NCBI GenBank assembly: GCA_009823395.1
Contig: CM020511.1
Coordinates: 7,364,501 to 7,428,500 of the forward strand
Direction: 5' to 3'
DNA: 64,000 bases
Origin: Thamnaconus septentrionalis
Taxonomy: Eukaryota > Chordata > Actinopteri > Tetraodontiformes > Monacanthidae
The notes beneath the pieces were generated by a model. That model saw only the letters and a list, made by a program, of their open reading frames with translations. It ran no database searches and was not told the origin of the DNA. Position 1 is the first letter of the stretch; each line of letters opens with the position of its first letter. The position numbers were made by a program, and so were the translations under genes. Positions 1-24,668 of the stretch are shown here, in pieces.

Positions 1-985
1 ATGTTCAAACAATCAGCTCGGGGTCAGATGACAACAAGGAGAAGGAAAAAATCACCCCAGGTATCAAAAACATGGTGCTAAAATTTGTTTGTCGTTTAAT
101 TTTTATTAGTTCTTTTTTTCACCTGCCGGTGGGTTTTCTTCACCACACTCAGGTGTGACCAAGAAGCAGGTGGCCGTGAAATCTACGCGAGGCTTCGCCC
201 TAAAGGGCCACGGCATGATGGTGAAAACAGGCGGACCTGGAGGCGCCGCAGGTCTGGGAGGCCAGGGAGGGAAAGCAGGACAGCAGGGACAGAGCGGAGG
301 GGGCGGTGACAGCGGTCACAGAAACACTCGTCTGTTCTTTGACGGGGAGGAGTCCTGCTACATCATCGACGCCAAGCTGGAAGGAAACCTTGGACGTTAC
401 CTCAACGTGAGAACTCCATCTGCAGGAAACGTCTCACTTGTGCTCGACGCGTCTTTGAAATAGTAACAACCTGTCTTGTCTGTGTGTTATTACAGCACAG
501 CTGTAGTCCCAACCTCTTTGTCCAGAATGTGTTTGTGGACACACATGACTTGCGGTTTCCCTGGGTGGCCTTCTTTGCCAGCAAGTGAGTTCAAAAGTTA
601 AAAAAAAAAAAATAGCATCTACAGTTTTTAATAAAATACATATCTGGTTCAGGCAATAATGTATTTAAGTATTTTGTAAATTATTGTAATTCATTTATTC
701 ACAGCACCAAGATGCAAAATGTGATGTCATTGCTAAAAATAACACCATAACACCTCGTATGATATTGAATGTGATATTGAATTTAAAGCATGAACTACAG
801 CAGCTCTTGAATTGAAACAGCGCTGTTGATATTGATAAGCTCTTTCTCTCCATTCACCCTTTTGCAGACGGATCCGGGCCGGCACGGAACTGACCTGGGA
901 CTACAACTATGAGGTGGGCAGCGTGGAGGGCAAAGTGTTGCTCTGTTGCTGCGGCTCCACAGAGTGCCGTGGGAGGCTGCTGTGA
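1..985 (+). CDS. setdb1: Histone-lysine N-methyltransferase SETDB1, C-terminal exons (partial)
   Basis: SETDB1 trimethylates histone H3 lysine 9 in the nucleus to silence genes and retroelements. Four exons are visible: 1-60 (enters from the left, read from base 3), 153-406, 496-584 and 868-985. Splice phases agree throughout. The translation contains [18 protein letters not shown], then [50 protein letters not shown] and the post-[16 protein letters not shown] at the C-terminus. These are the second half of the split SET domain (cofactor-binding [11 protein letters not shown]) and the zinc-binding post-SET cysteines. Between TRGFALK and FFDGEESCY there is a roughly 40-residue Gly/Gln-rich stretch, richer in glycine than I recall for mammalian SETDB1. 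Teleosts have two setdb1 copies; I cannot tell which this is. The family call is very secure. Confidence 0.95.
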
Positions 986-1543
986 GCCGCCGTCACCTCG
1001 GCTTCCATCCCCCTGCTGACCTTCCAACACTGTACAACCCTGTGTTTAGTTCTGTCTTTATGTTGCCTTCTTTTTTTTTTTTTTAAATGACCATTTCATT
1101 TATTTGTTCCGTTTCGTCCAACAACCTTTCTTTACATTGAATAAAAACACTGTATACCTTGTGGAAGTAAAGATTCTCATCTTCTGGTGCTCTTAAATAA
1201 GTAGTTGTAATATTGATGGCTGCAAAGTTGAAGACATTTATTTAACAAAACGAATTACACCTAACTAAGCTTTAATAAAATGTCACAAAACACTGGAAAA
1301 TAGAAAAGTTTACTGTCAGATAGACAGATAGATACTACCATCCCTAGCAACGGTGTGACCTCATCTGAGAAGGGCCTAATTGGTCTGATCGCGGTGCTGC
1401 CAGCCAATCAGCTCATCTCCGTTCAGTAAACAAAGCAAGACCCGCCATCCGTCACCGGGTAGGTACGGGGAGCGATCTGCACAAGAAGAAGATTCTTCTG
1501 CTGCTCGGGATTGTCATCGGTCAGAATCAGGACAACTATCAGA
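986..1543. other. setdb1 3' UTR and rec8 promoter/5' UTR
   Basis: This short spacer holds the setdb1 3' untranslated region and, after about 1350, a more GC-rich segment with CCAAT-type motifs (for example GCCAATCAG near 1403). That segment directly precedes the rec8 start codon. No separate gene is visible. The two genes are tandem, so the rec8 promoter must lie within about 400 bases of the setdb1 polyadenylation site or in rec8 intron 1. Confidence 0.5.
1140..1145 (+). promoter_or_regulatory. Polyadenylation signal AATAAA of setdb1
   Basis: A canonical AATAAA lies about 155 bases after the setdb1 stop codon and is followed by a GT/T-rich stretch. It is the first such hexamer downstream of the stop. 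Confidence 0.7.
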
Positions 1544-10045
<8,502 letters not shown>

Positions 10046-10484
10046 TCATTTTCATGTACCATCATGAATTGTGTTAAAAAAAAAAAAAAAAAAAAATCTA
10101 TTCTGTGTTTTGTTTTGTTTTATTAAGCTGAGCAGCGAGTTGATTCCTGCTCTGTTGTTTGGGCCTGCGTTGCCTCGTTCAGCATCATGAAGTGTCCCCT
10201 GATCCCACCCACCCCCCACCCCCACCAGCACTGTCTCTCTGTGACCCTGCAGAAATAAAAGCCTGACGAGTTATTTACGTTTTGCGGCCCGTGTGTGTGT
10301 GTTGTGAAGGCATGTGTGGGACAGGTGGGGCAGAAGGGTGGTGGGGGCGGGGGGGTCAGGGTAAGGAGGTCCAAGGAGGAGAGGAAGTGTGCCGAGTGAA
10401 ACCGGATCTGTCCCGCGGCCACATCTTGATTCTCCTCGTCAGACTTTCTCAGAGGGGCCGAAGTTTATTCTTAGCCTCTGTCTC

Positions 10485-10532
<48 letters not shown>

Positions 10533-10857
10533 CTCCTCCGTCTCCTTTTTGTCCGTCACTTTCTGTTTGTGTCCTGTAGTCCTCCCTGCCCCCCCTGCCT
10601 GCTTTTTTTTTTTTTTTATTCCTTTTCCGTCACTGCGTCCTTGTCTCTCCTTTCCCTTCTGTTTTCTGCTGACGGCGCTGAACGGCTATTTTTTTCCCCT
10701 CCTTTTCCCCTTGTTTTAACTTCAACCCTCTTTCCTTCTTCCCGCTCCATCACTTTTCCCGCTGCACCGTCCCGTCCCGTCCTGCTGCCTGCAGCCTCCT
10801 GCTCTCCGCTGCACCTCCCCTCCTCCGTCCTCCTGAGCTGCCCTGCACCGCTCCACG
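10046..10857. other. rec8 3' UTR and CLK kinase 5' leader
   Basis: After the rec8 polyadenylation signal the sequence becomes strongly pyrimidine-rich, with (CT)n at 10491-10528 and long C/T runs up to the start codon at 10858. This is the likely promoter/5' UTR of the CLK kinase. Several long open frames here are only the low-complexity C/T sequence. No RS-rich coding exon is present. Confidence 0.5.
10254..10259 (+). promoter_or_regulatory. Polyadenylation signal AATAAA of rec8
   Basis: AATAAA about 210 bases after the rec8 stop codon, followed by GT-rich sequence at 10291-10303. Confidence 0.7.
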
Positions 10858-16468
<5,611 letters not shown>

Positions 16469-16866
16469 CCCCCAGTGGCTGGCTTGGCTTGTCTGCCAGG
16501 TGCCTGACGACGGAAGTCTGTCAACGTTGGCGGCACTTTTCAAGTCAGAGACAGATTTTTTTTTAAAAAGGGGTGGGAGGGTTATAATTTCTTCAGCAAT
16601 TACATCCCATTGTGACGAACTAAACAGCCTCATTATTCCAGAGGGAACAAATCCCCTGATTAAGTTCGCAGCCCCGGTGGTCTTGACGAGGAGAAGAAAA
16701 ATGGCCAGAGATTTTGGATGAAATGTTGTGGATGAGGAGGAGGGTAACTGGACAGATGGCTCAGGTTATCCCTTTAAAGTTGGCACCAACCAAAACCTAT
16801 GGAAAAAAAATTATTTGCATTTTGTATTTCCTTGGGGCAATAATAGCAAGATTAAAAAAAAAAGTG

Positions 16867-16980
16867 TCAGTAGACCAGGCTGCTAAAATCAATCATTACG
16901 GCCCCATTCATTTCAATAAGGCTGCTCAGTCAGTGCGTACAGCAAAAAGGTTTTTGGCTTTTGGGTTATTTTTGCTCTCT
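16867..16980. mobile_element. Fragment of the same GGCCCCATTCATTTCAATA element
   Basis: Shares GTCAGTAGACCAGGCTGC, CGGCCCCATTCATTTCAATA and AGGTTTTTGGCTTTTG with 15327-15430 at high identity, but only the left part is present. Confidence 0.7.
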
Positions 16981-17262
16981 CTCTAGAGATATACAGGGTA
17001 CAAGGACTCAACCAAATGGTTGAGCAGAATGTTAGAGGGTTAAAGTGATGGATTATGGTCTGTTCGATGGCGAGGGGGAATCAGAGGAGGAGGAGGTGGC
17101 AGGTGCAGAGAGTGTGAATGCCTTTGGAAGAAATACTGTAAAGAAATCCAATAAAAGGACTCCAGCAGGCCTGGAGGTGAAGCTCTGGTGGTGACGGCTG
17201 TTGATGACGCACGTTTAAGATCAAAACGCAAACTTAATGGAAACACAGTGTTCAGACGTGTT

Positions 17263-17330
17263 CCGGCTGCTGTGGGAGAACTCAAAGCCTCTCACCCGTG
17301 TGGTGAGAGGCTTTGAGTTTAGGCAGCAGG
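17263..17330. repeat. Perfect 18-bp inverted repeat forming a hairpin
   Basis: AACTCAAAGCCTCTCACC (17279-17296) pairs perfectly with GGTGAGAGGCTTTGAGTT (17102 series: 17302-17319) across a 5-base loop. Beyond a small internal mismatch, GCTGCTG on the left can also pair with CAGCAG on the right, extending the stem. The spacer around it is not otherwise repetitive. It could be a hairpin RNA precursor or a remnant foldback; sequence alone does not decide. Confidence 0.75.
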
Positions 17331-18272
17331 GTCGTGAGCCATGATGCGTGATGGACATGAGCGCCACCCTCAGGCTGACTGAGTGAGTGCGTGCATGTGT
17401 GCACTTGCCATTCTCCTCGTCAGCCTTGGCAGACCCGCAACATATTGTCAGCATCTTTGTGCTTGTCTGAATGAGCACTCGTTTCTGAGGCGGCTGTGTT
17501 TGTGTTGTGTTTGCATGACAAGTGGTGTTTACTTGCATGTCCTCATTAGTGGGGAGTATATATATATAGCTGTGTGTGCGTGTGTTTGTGTGTGTGCGTG
17601 CGTGTGTGTGTGTGTGTCTCTTATGAGTTTTAAATCCTGAAAGGCTGCGAAGGAACATGAAAGATGTTGAGATGTGAACATTCTAAGACTGTGCGTCCCT
17701 GAACAGATTTGATCCCATTTACTTGTTTGTTTGTTTTTTGCTTGTTAGTTTGCCACACCTCCTCCACCCTGCAGATGTTTCTTTGCTCATATTCATTATG
17801 TGCAAACAAGAACTCTGTGAAGTTTCATTTGGAATCTGGAGCACGTTGTAAATTCGGCCTGACCAGCGGGTTAAATTTTGTACGATACTAGAACAGCTGC
17901 GCTCTAATTTGACTGCAGGTGCTAATCTATAGTCTCTTTGCCCATCTAGCTGGGTGTCTGTCTGTGACATGTGACTTAGCATTGTAATAACACATTCATA
18001 ATACAGAGAATGATAGTTCAAAAGAAAAATTTTCTTTCTTATCTCTTGTTAATTGATTCAACTGTCATCTGTCTGTCAATCAATGAACTTTTATTTATCA
18101 AGCACTAAATGAAGTGAGTCCCAGATGTTTACATCTGCCGAGTTGGAAGCAACAATTTCCAGTATTTTGCATGTATTTGTGTCGTTATGCTAATACGTTG
18201 CTGTCTCCAATCATGATACGAAGCATGTTTACTGATCCCACATCAACTGCTGAGGGAGAGCCTTTCATTGTG

Positions 18273-18313
<41 letters not shown>

Positions 18314-20129
18314 CAGGCGGGTTAATGTGTTGGTGTCAGTGAGTGGCTTTCACGTGTTTGACACTGATGCACCTCAGAATCCCTTAAGCAGCTGTGTTTG
18401 GTGAGAGGCCGAAGTTCTCACGTATACCGACTTTGCAGAAAAAAAAAGAATAATCTTGAAAAAAAAGCCTCCTTGATGTAAATCATATGAAGCAAGTCAT
18501 CATTAACGCAACTTAATTGCCTTAATGTGAATGATTTTAAAGCGTTGCCTCCTGTGTCAAAGTGTGCGTGATGGGTTTGAGGCGCAGGGTCGGTCGTGCC
18601 AGCTCATCATCTCTTCCACTCTGACCTAAACCTGCTGACACTCACCTCCGAGTCAGCTAAAATCATCCCGGGACCCGCTTCTGACCATGTGCTGGAGGAG
18701 GCGTGGCCTCTTCTGCTGATCTCGTTTAGAGATTAAAACCTCCTCACCTGCCAGGAATTGGAGAGGGGGCGGGGCCAAGCGCAGGGAAGAATAGGAGCGA
18801 AAAGGGTCCGATGAGCGTGTGAATGTGAGGGGTTGAGGTTGTAAAGATGAGTGAGGGTTAAAGTCAATGACAGCGGAACGCCTCTGTTGTTTGTGAACAC
18901 GTGCCGCTTCCACTTTATTTATACTAATTATGTAGCAGAAGCAAAACTCAAAAGTGGTTTAAATACCATAGAATGTACAAAGGCTGCATGTAAATTGATG
19001 TGTATAAAAAAAATGTTTGATTCTTTATGTGGAAGAAATACTGATCTCCATAATCCCTTAATTACAAGGCGTTTCCAAAAAGTTTAATATTTAACTATTG
19101 CAAATACACTTTACAAACTTTTACAAGTTTGGGTGATGCACTTTTACAAACACTGAATTTCCCTTTTTTAATCACACATTTATTTGACAAATGTATAATA
19201 AATGATAAATATTTAAAAGGTAAGGTGATATATTTCAACCTGACATTAAATTATTGCCATCGCGCCATGTTGTAATTACCAGTTTCTTTGCATTGCTCAC
19301 TAGTTATTATTTATTTATTATTTATTTATTTCAAAGGGACGGTGCATAATGATGAACACGTAAATGTAAATATGCCAGAATTAGACAAAGGCTACTTTCC
19401 ATCTGCAGTCTCTGGCAGGTCAGAAGAACTAACGATACAATGACAAATACAAATTAAAAATACAAACAAATTAATAATACGTTGGGAGAATTGGACAACT
19501 GACACTGACAAAGTAACAAAGAACACTAAGAGGAGACATAAAAACTTCAATTTAAAATTAGTGATGACAGATCTGGTTTCTTTTCAGCCACTTTTTTTTT
19601 AGATTGACTGTAAATGCATTACAGTCTCTATTAATATTACTGCAACTAAATCTTTTTGGATCCACTCAGAGTTGGCAGAAAGCTCCTGTTTTTCTGCACA
19701 AAAAGTGTTTGCGAGAGTCCAGACTGAGATTTCTTTCATCTCTTGTAATCTTGTCTGATTCACATCAGGTGGCAGCAACTCGAATCACATCACTTTGATG
19801 TCGCAGTCGCACCAAAGCAACACATTAGAGCCAGTTGACTGGATTGTTCATAAATTAGGCCGTGTCTAATCCACTCCAGCCTTTTGTTGTGTTCCCAGGT
19901 GTTAACAGATATGTGCATTTAGTAATAATACAAAAATCCTACTGTTACTGTTTCTCCATTCATCTTCATATTTTTGCCGCTGAAACGTTGATGAATAACG
20001 CCGGCGTTGCACCGCACAACATGACATGAGCTCACGTCTCCGGAGCTTCGTCACTCACACGTGAGTCATCGGGTGCATTCCCTGCCGTGGCTAACGAGAT
20101 TAAGGCCTTTAAGAGCTAATCTGCATCGC

Positions 20130-20416
20130 AGAGTTTTGTGGGCGGGGCGTGGTGGGGTGGGGTGGGAGACGACGGTGCTGAAAGTGAACCAGAAATCACC
20201 AGTTTGTCTCCCGAGGGAAGCGGAGGAGAGTCGGAGGAGCTGCGAGTGTCGCAGAGGAGGAGGAGAGTCGGCCGCGGTTTCCCGTCTTTGGTTTGCTTCT
20301 GCGTGTCCCAGTTGCTGCTGTCTGGCAGTGTCTTGGCCGCTGTGGAAGCCATCTGGCCGCAGCTTTGGGAGGATTTGTGCCGTGAGCCCTTTGGCCTACT
20401 GTGGTCAGTTGCGTCG
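20130..20416 (+). promoter_or_regulatory. Probable promoter and untranslated first exon of the complexin gene
   Basis: A GC-rich block with a GGGCGGGGC box near 20141 ends in a consensus donor (GTCG|GTAAGA). It precedes the start codon of the complexin gene by about 570 bases. A matching acceptor CTGCAG lies at 20824-20829. No open frame with a recognised domain is present. This is inference from splice signals and composition. Confidence 0.4.
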
Positions 20417-20833
20417 GTAAGAAAACTGCTCCAGATACGCAGGTGGAACCAGGTTGAGTTTGAGATAGATTGAATAGATTGAGATTCCAGCTCAGTCCGA
20501 GAGCTTCCATCCCTCCTCTGCAGCCACTTCCTGGACAAGGCAAACATTCCATTTGCATGTCAGCTTTGTAGACAACACACACACCAGTGTGTGTGTGTGT
20601 GTGAGTGTGAGTCAGATCCCGACCAGCCAGTCAGTCTTCCACCGTCCTTGTTCTCGGCACGTCCCAACCTGAGTTACTGCCCACCCACCCCTCTTTACCC
20701 CCCCCACGCCCCCAACACCACCACCCCTACCCCCAAAAAAAAAAAAACAAAAAACACCAACCCTCCTTACCCTCCCCCCCCACCGACGAAGCAGAACATG
20801 CATCCTGACTCTCTTGCGTCTCGCTGCAGCACC

Positions 20834-20890
20834 ATGAGCGAAGGGGAACACGGTTCAGCACTCCAGCGCCGCCCGTCACTGAGGGACTAG
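20834..20890 (+). promoter_or_regulatory. Upstream open reading frame in the complexin leader
   Basis: An 18-codon frame starting CACCATGAGCG, a good initiation context, lies just after a CTGCAG acceptor and stops at TAG 95 bases before the complexin ATG. If that leader exon is used, the uORF would lower translation of the main frame. Confidence 0.4.
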
Positions 20891-20985
20891 TGTGACTCAG
20901 TCATCCCGGCTCGATAACCCCCTCCCTCCCCCCGCCGCCTCCTTGGATCATCACCACCATCCTCACCATCATCATCATCATCGCC

Positions 20986-23498
20986 ATGGACTCCGTGATG
21001 AGAGTCAAGAGGTCGCTGAGCGTGCCCATCAAGAAGCTGAGCAGCTGCGTGTCGGGCCTGAAGGGGAGGAGGCTGCGGGCCAAACGCAGCAACCGGTACC
21101 GGAGGGGGAGAGGGGGAAGAGGAGGAGGTGGACGAGGAGGAGGTGGAGTAGGAGGCAACAGGTCGGGGAGGACGCCCCCTCCCTCCCAGCGGAACCCGCA
21201 ACCCGTCATCCTTGCTCGTACCAGGCGGACCTGGAGAAGCAGAGGCAAGTGGACAATATTAATGAAAAGCGCCACCGCCGGCTGAAATGGTTTACGATGA
21301 TTTCGAAGGATGTTTCACGGCCCAAGTTTCAAGATCTTTTAGTGCCGTTATGCAAGCAAAACAGCGTGACAGTTTGAGGAGTCTCTTGGGTTTCATACAC
21401 GGAAAGAAAATAGAAAAAATAGAAATATGCTAGATAGATGATAGAAATATTATACACAATATAATAGATATAAAATACCTAGTTATTTTACCAAATTGAA
21501 ATGAAATAATTCACATGGAGACAGGCTTTAACAGGCTTGAGACTCATCTGTGCTTATAGTGAATAAAAACACAAAGGCTTGTCTGTGTTGGAAAAGGAAA
21601 ATCAAAAAGTTTTAATGAGTCTGAAAAAGTTACAGAATAGGATGGGAAAAAGCCTGAAAAGCAGAGTTCAGCCAAAACTCAAGGCTGCATTAAAATTTTT
21701 TGGAATCCATGTGACAGAAGATTCAAGGCAAATGAATGATGAATAAAAAAAAAAACGTTTGCATGTCAGCAGCCAGAATATCTGCTGTGACCTGCCAGCC
21801 AGGAGACACAGGTTGGTTGGCGTGAGACGACATAATCAGCTAGTTTGTGACGAATACAGTTCACTAAGATACAGTTTGGCTGAACTATCCTCCTAAATTC
21901 AATCCCTAACATTAGAGAGACAGCTGTGTATTGACACTCATGCCTGGATGATCTCACACTATAACACCAGCAGCCCAAAATCACACTCACTGTATCTTCT
22001 CTCAAGGTCTCTTTAGATCTCTTGAATTTCACTTTGAATTCACCTCGTTCAAAATCCTGCAGAGCTCCTCACAGCAGCTCCGCTCGATTTAATGGTGGGG
22101 AAGGAAAAAAAAAAAAAAAAACAGCCGCAAAAAATCCATAACGTGGCTCTGATTACCTGCCGCACCGCCGCCGCTGTATTTACATTTTATCTCCCGGCTG
22201 TGTTGGCAGGAAGCTGCGGGAAACCACGAACGCTCAGAAGAACGCTCAGAGAGCAGAGATGAGAGCTCACTTCAGGAGGAAATACCAGCTGTCTGAGGTC
22301 TGTTGGACTGGACTGCTCTACTTTGCTGTTGTGTTTTTTATTTTTAAAGCTGAAACACTGACAGGAAGCCTTCGCATCAATCAATCAAAGTGTAATTGTA
22401 TAGCACCTTCATTTCATACATTAAATTAATTGAGTTGAGTTGAGTTTAACTAAACGCTAGTTCAGAAAGTAACACAAAACCGCTACACATTGTTGATTGG
22501 CAACAACCATGTGGCACCATCCAAGAACACCTGTAACACCTGACTGACACACCTCATGACACACACACACAAACAGTACAGCCAGTGTTGGCGAGTGATC
22601 TATGACTAAGTAATCCACTACTGTGATTAAACTACTTTTTTAAGTCACAGAGTCATGCAACAGGATTACTCTGGCACAACTGGCCAAAATATCATAATTA
22701 CTTTATCAAGTAACCATTCCATTACTTTTCTGAAATATTTTGCAAGCTTAAAATGTCTCATTATCCACAAAATGTCTGAAACTTAGAAAAACAAATGAAA
22801 ATGATGACGTTGCAGATTGATGATGCAGCCGTGCATGCGACGTCCTTGACATGCGACGACCCACCAAAACAAACATGGCGGCGGCAAAAGCAAAAAAGAA
22901 ATCAAATCAAAGAATATTGTGATTCCTGGTTATGTGCAGGAAACCAGACGCTCTCAACTGTTACTTTATCTTTTTTAAACCGAAGTAATTATCAGTATTA
23001 GTAATTGATTACTTACAAAACAAAATTGTTAAAGAAGTAATTAGATTACTTTTTAAAGGAGTAATCACTTGTCAGTTGTCCCAACAACACTCCATACAGC
23101 TAACACAGCGGCATTTAACAGATGGATGTATTTACGTCGGAATTTGCAAGTGACTGCACTTTTAAATGCAGAAGCGGAGGAAAAGAAATAGAAAAGAGTG
23201 CTAATGTGTCAAACTGACATTGACAGTTTCAAGCTTTTGAAACTGTTCTGCTGTCTCTGTCCCCCCCCTCCCCCAGAGCCCCAAGGACGCCGGCCATCTG
23301 CGCTCCGTTGGGGGGAAGGTGTCTCTGCCCCGCGAGCTCTCCAAGATCATCCACCCCGAGAGCAAGAGCAAGGACGGCGGCTTCAACCTGCTCAGCGCCT
23401 TCCAAGGCCTCAGCTTCGGCCCGGCGCCGCTCGGCGGGACGAAGCACAGCCGGACGGCCACGCCAGCCAGGGGGGCAGAGTCCTGTAAGGTCATGTGA
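20986..23498 (+). CDS. Complexin of the complexin 3/4 class, prenylated; exon 1 reading frame disturbed
   Basis: Complexins bind the assembled SNARE bundle and regulate synaptic vesicle fusion; the 3/4 class acts at retinal and auditory ribbon synapses and is membrane-anchored by farnesylation. Exons: 20986-21244, 22210-22297, 23277-23498. Exon 1 starts MDSVMRVKRSLSVPIKKL and SSCVSG. Exons 1-2 join to YQADLEKQRKLRETTNAQK followed by NAQRAEMRAHFRRKYQLSE, the accessory/central SNARE-binding helix. Exon 3 gives GGKVSLPRELSKII and ends CKVM, a CaaX box. The frame of the ATG (MDSV...) is not the frame that meets the exon 2 splice phase; a Gly/Arg/Glu-coding GGA-rich run between them needs one or more frame changes. 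Intron 1 has a GC donor (AG|GCAAGT). Class call good; exact paralogue (cplx3 or cplx4 type) unsettled. Confidence 0.8.
22583..23092. mobile_element. hAT-like MITE in complexin intron 2
   Basis: Starts CAGTGTTGGCGAGTGATC and ends GTCCCAACAACACTC, imperfect terminal inverted repeats of the common fish CAGTGTTGG type, with internal AGTAATCNNNTACT motifs near both ends. Flanking 8-mers AGTACAGC and CATACAGC match at 6 of 8 positions. Confidence 0.75.
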
Positions 23499-24668
23499 GC
23501 GATGAGCAATCACAGGCACGGTGGGAGTGGCGCTGAAGGTGGTGTTGGGAAACAGCGGGAAGGCGCCACCACAAAAAGCTGCTTCAGCGGAGGCCAAGTG
23601 TCCCTGTCGGCAGGGGTCAAAGGTCAAAGGCAGAAAACGGGCCGGGTTCCAGCTCTTACTGTGCTGTGTGATGCTTTCGCACCATTGATGCTGCTGCTAT
23701 GATGTGTGGGTAGTGTTTTTCACGCTGTAGATGGTCACGATGGAGCTTCCTCAAACTTAGATTGATTTGTTCCTTAAGTTTCATTTCTTTTAGGATCATG
23801 AAGCAGGAAAAAGATGTCAACACCTGATATTCACACGAGGTGTTTATCAGAATCAGCTTTATTCACCAACTGTGTGAAACAAACAAGATTTTTTTTCTCT
23901 GGCAGCTGTCTCTTGAGTGAAAAAAAAAAGTGAATTTGTGTTTATAGTTTTTACTGCGACAACTGCGGCACCTTCTGAACAATATAGATCTACTGGCTGG
24001 ATCTATGCACAAGTGAGGAACCTCAGGGCAACATGTTAGAGACACACACACACACACACATACACATTCACATACACTTGCACTCATTTTGTATGATCTT
24101 TTGATTGTTTTTTTGTCTTATATATTTCACATGTGTGTATCTCATCCAAATGGTGATGTATGATGAGTTTTGAGCAGCTAGTTGTGATCTGTTTCCCGCC
24201 TGTTTTAATTCAGCAGAAACAGGCATTTAAATAGGTTTTTATACAAAAGAAAGAGGGGAAAAACATATTGTGCAAGTATGTATGCTATTAGTAACTAATG
24301 TGTTTGTTTATAACCGTGTAATAAACATATTTGACTATTTGGACTCTTGCGTTTTTGGAAATTTCCTTCATAGCCGCTTGCTTTGCATTCTCTCACATTG
24401 ATTCTTGATTCTTCGCTGAAGCTTCTTTAGATGAAAGCACGAAATTCAGCCCACATGACCTTTGCAGTGAGAGCGTTCGCCGGACACTTTCTCACATTCT
24501 GGAACCCTGGTTCTCTGGGTTGGTTTTGCGATGCTCTTGAACCCTGCACCTCATAGACATAAATCTGATTTCGCTATCAGCTCATCAGCTGACGTTCAAG
24601 GATGTGAGGAGCAGTGCAGCGGAGGGACGGGCGCAGCGACACACGACTCTGGCTGAGACCTGCGTACC
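23499..24668. other. Complexin 3' UTR and cyp11c1 promoter
   Basis: The complexin 3' UTR probably ends after AATAAA at 24320-24325. A CA repeat lies at 24043-24062. The last 200 bases before the cyp11c1 ATG hold TGACGTTC at 24590-24597 overlapping TTCAAGGATG. These resemble, but do not exactly match, a cAMP response element and an NR5A1/SF-1 half-site, the pair that drives CYP11B genes. No other gene seen. Confidence 0.5.
24320..24325 (+). promoter_or_regulatory. Polyadenylation signal AATAAA of the complexin gene
   Basis: AATAAA about 820 bases after the complexin stop codon, in T-rich sequence. It is the best hexamer before the next gene. Confidence 0.5.

Larger units (their letters stand above)
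16469..20985. other. CLK 3' region and gene-poor spacer upstream of the complexin gene
   Basis: I find no coding gene here. The first part is CLK 3' UTR, with an AATAAA candidate at 17150-17155. It also holds an element fragment (16867-16980), a strong hairpin (17263-17330), GT repeats (17576-17617 and 18274-18309), AT-rich sequence at 18900-20000, and a GC-rich block at 20130-20416 that ends in a good splice donor. Open frames here are short and lack codon-like composition. Confidence 0.6.
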
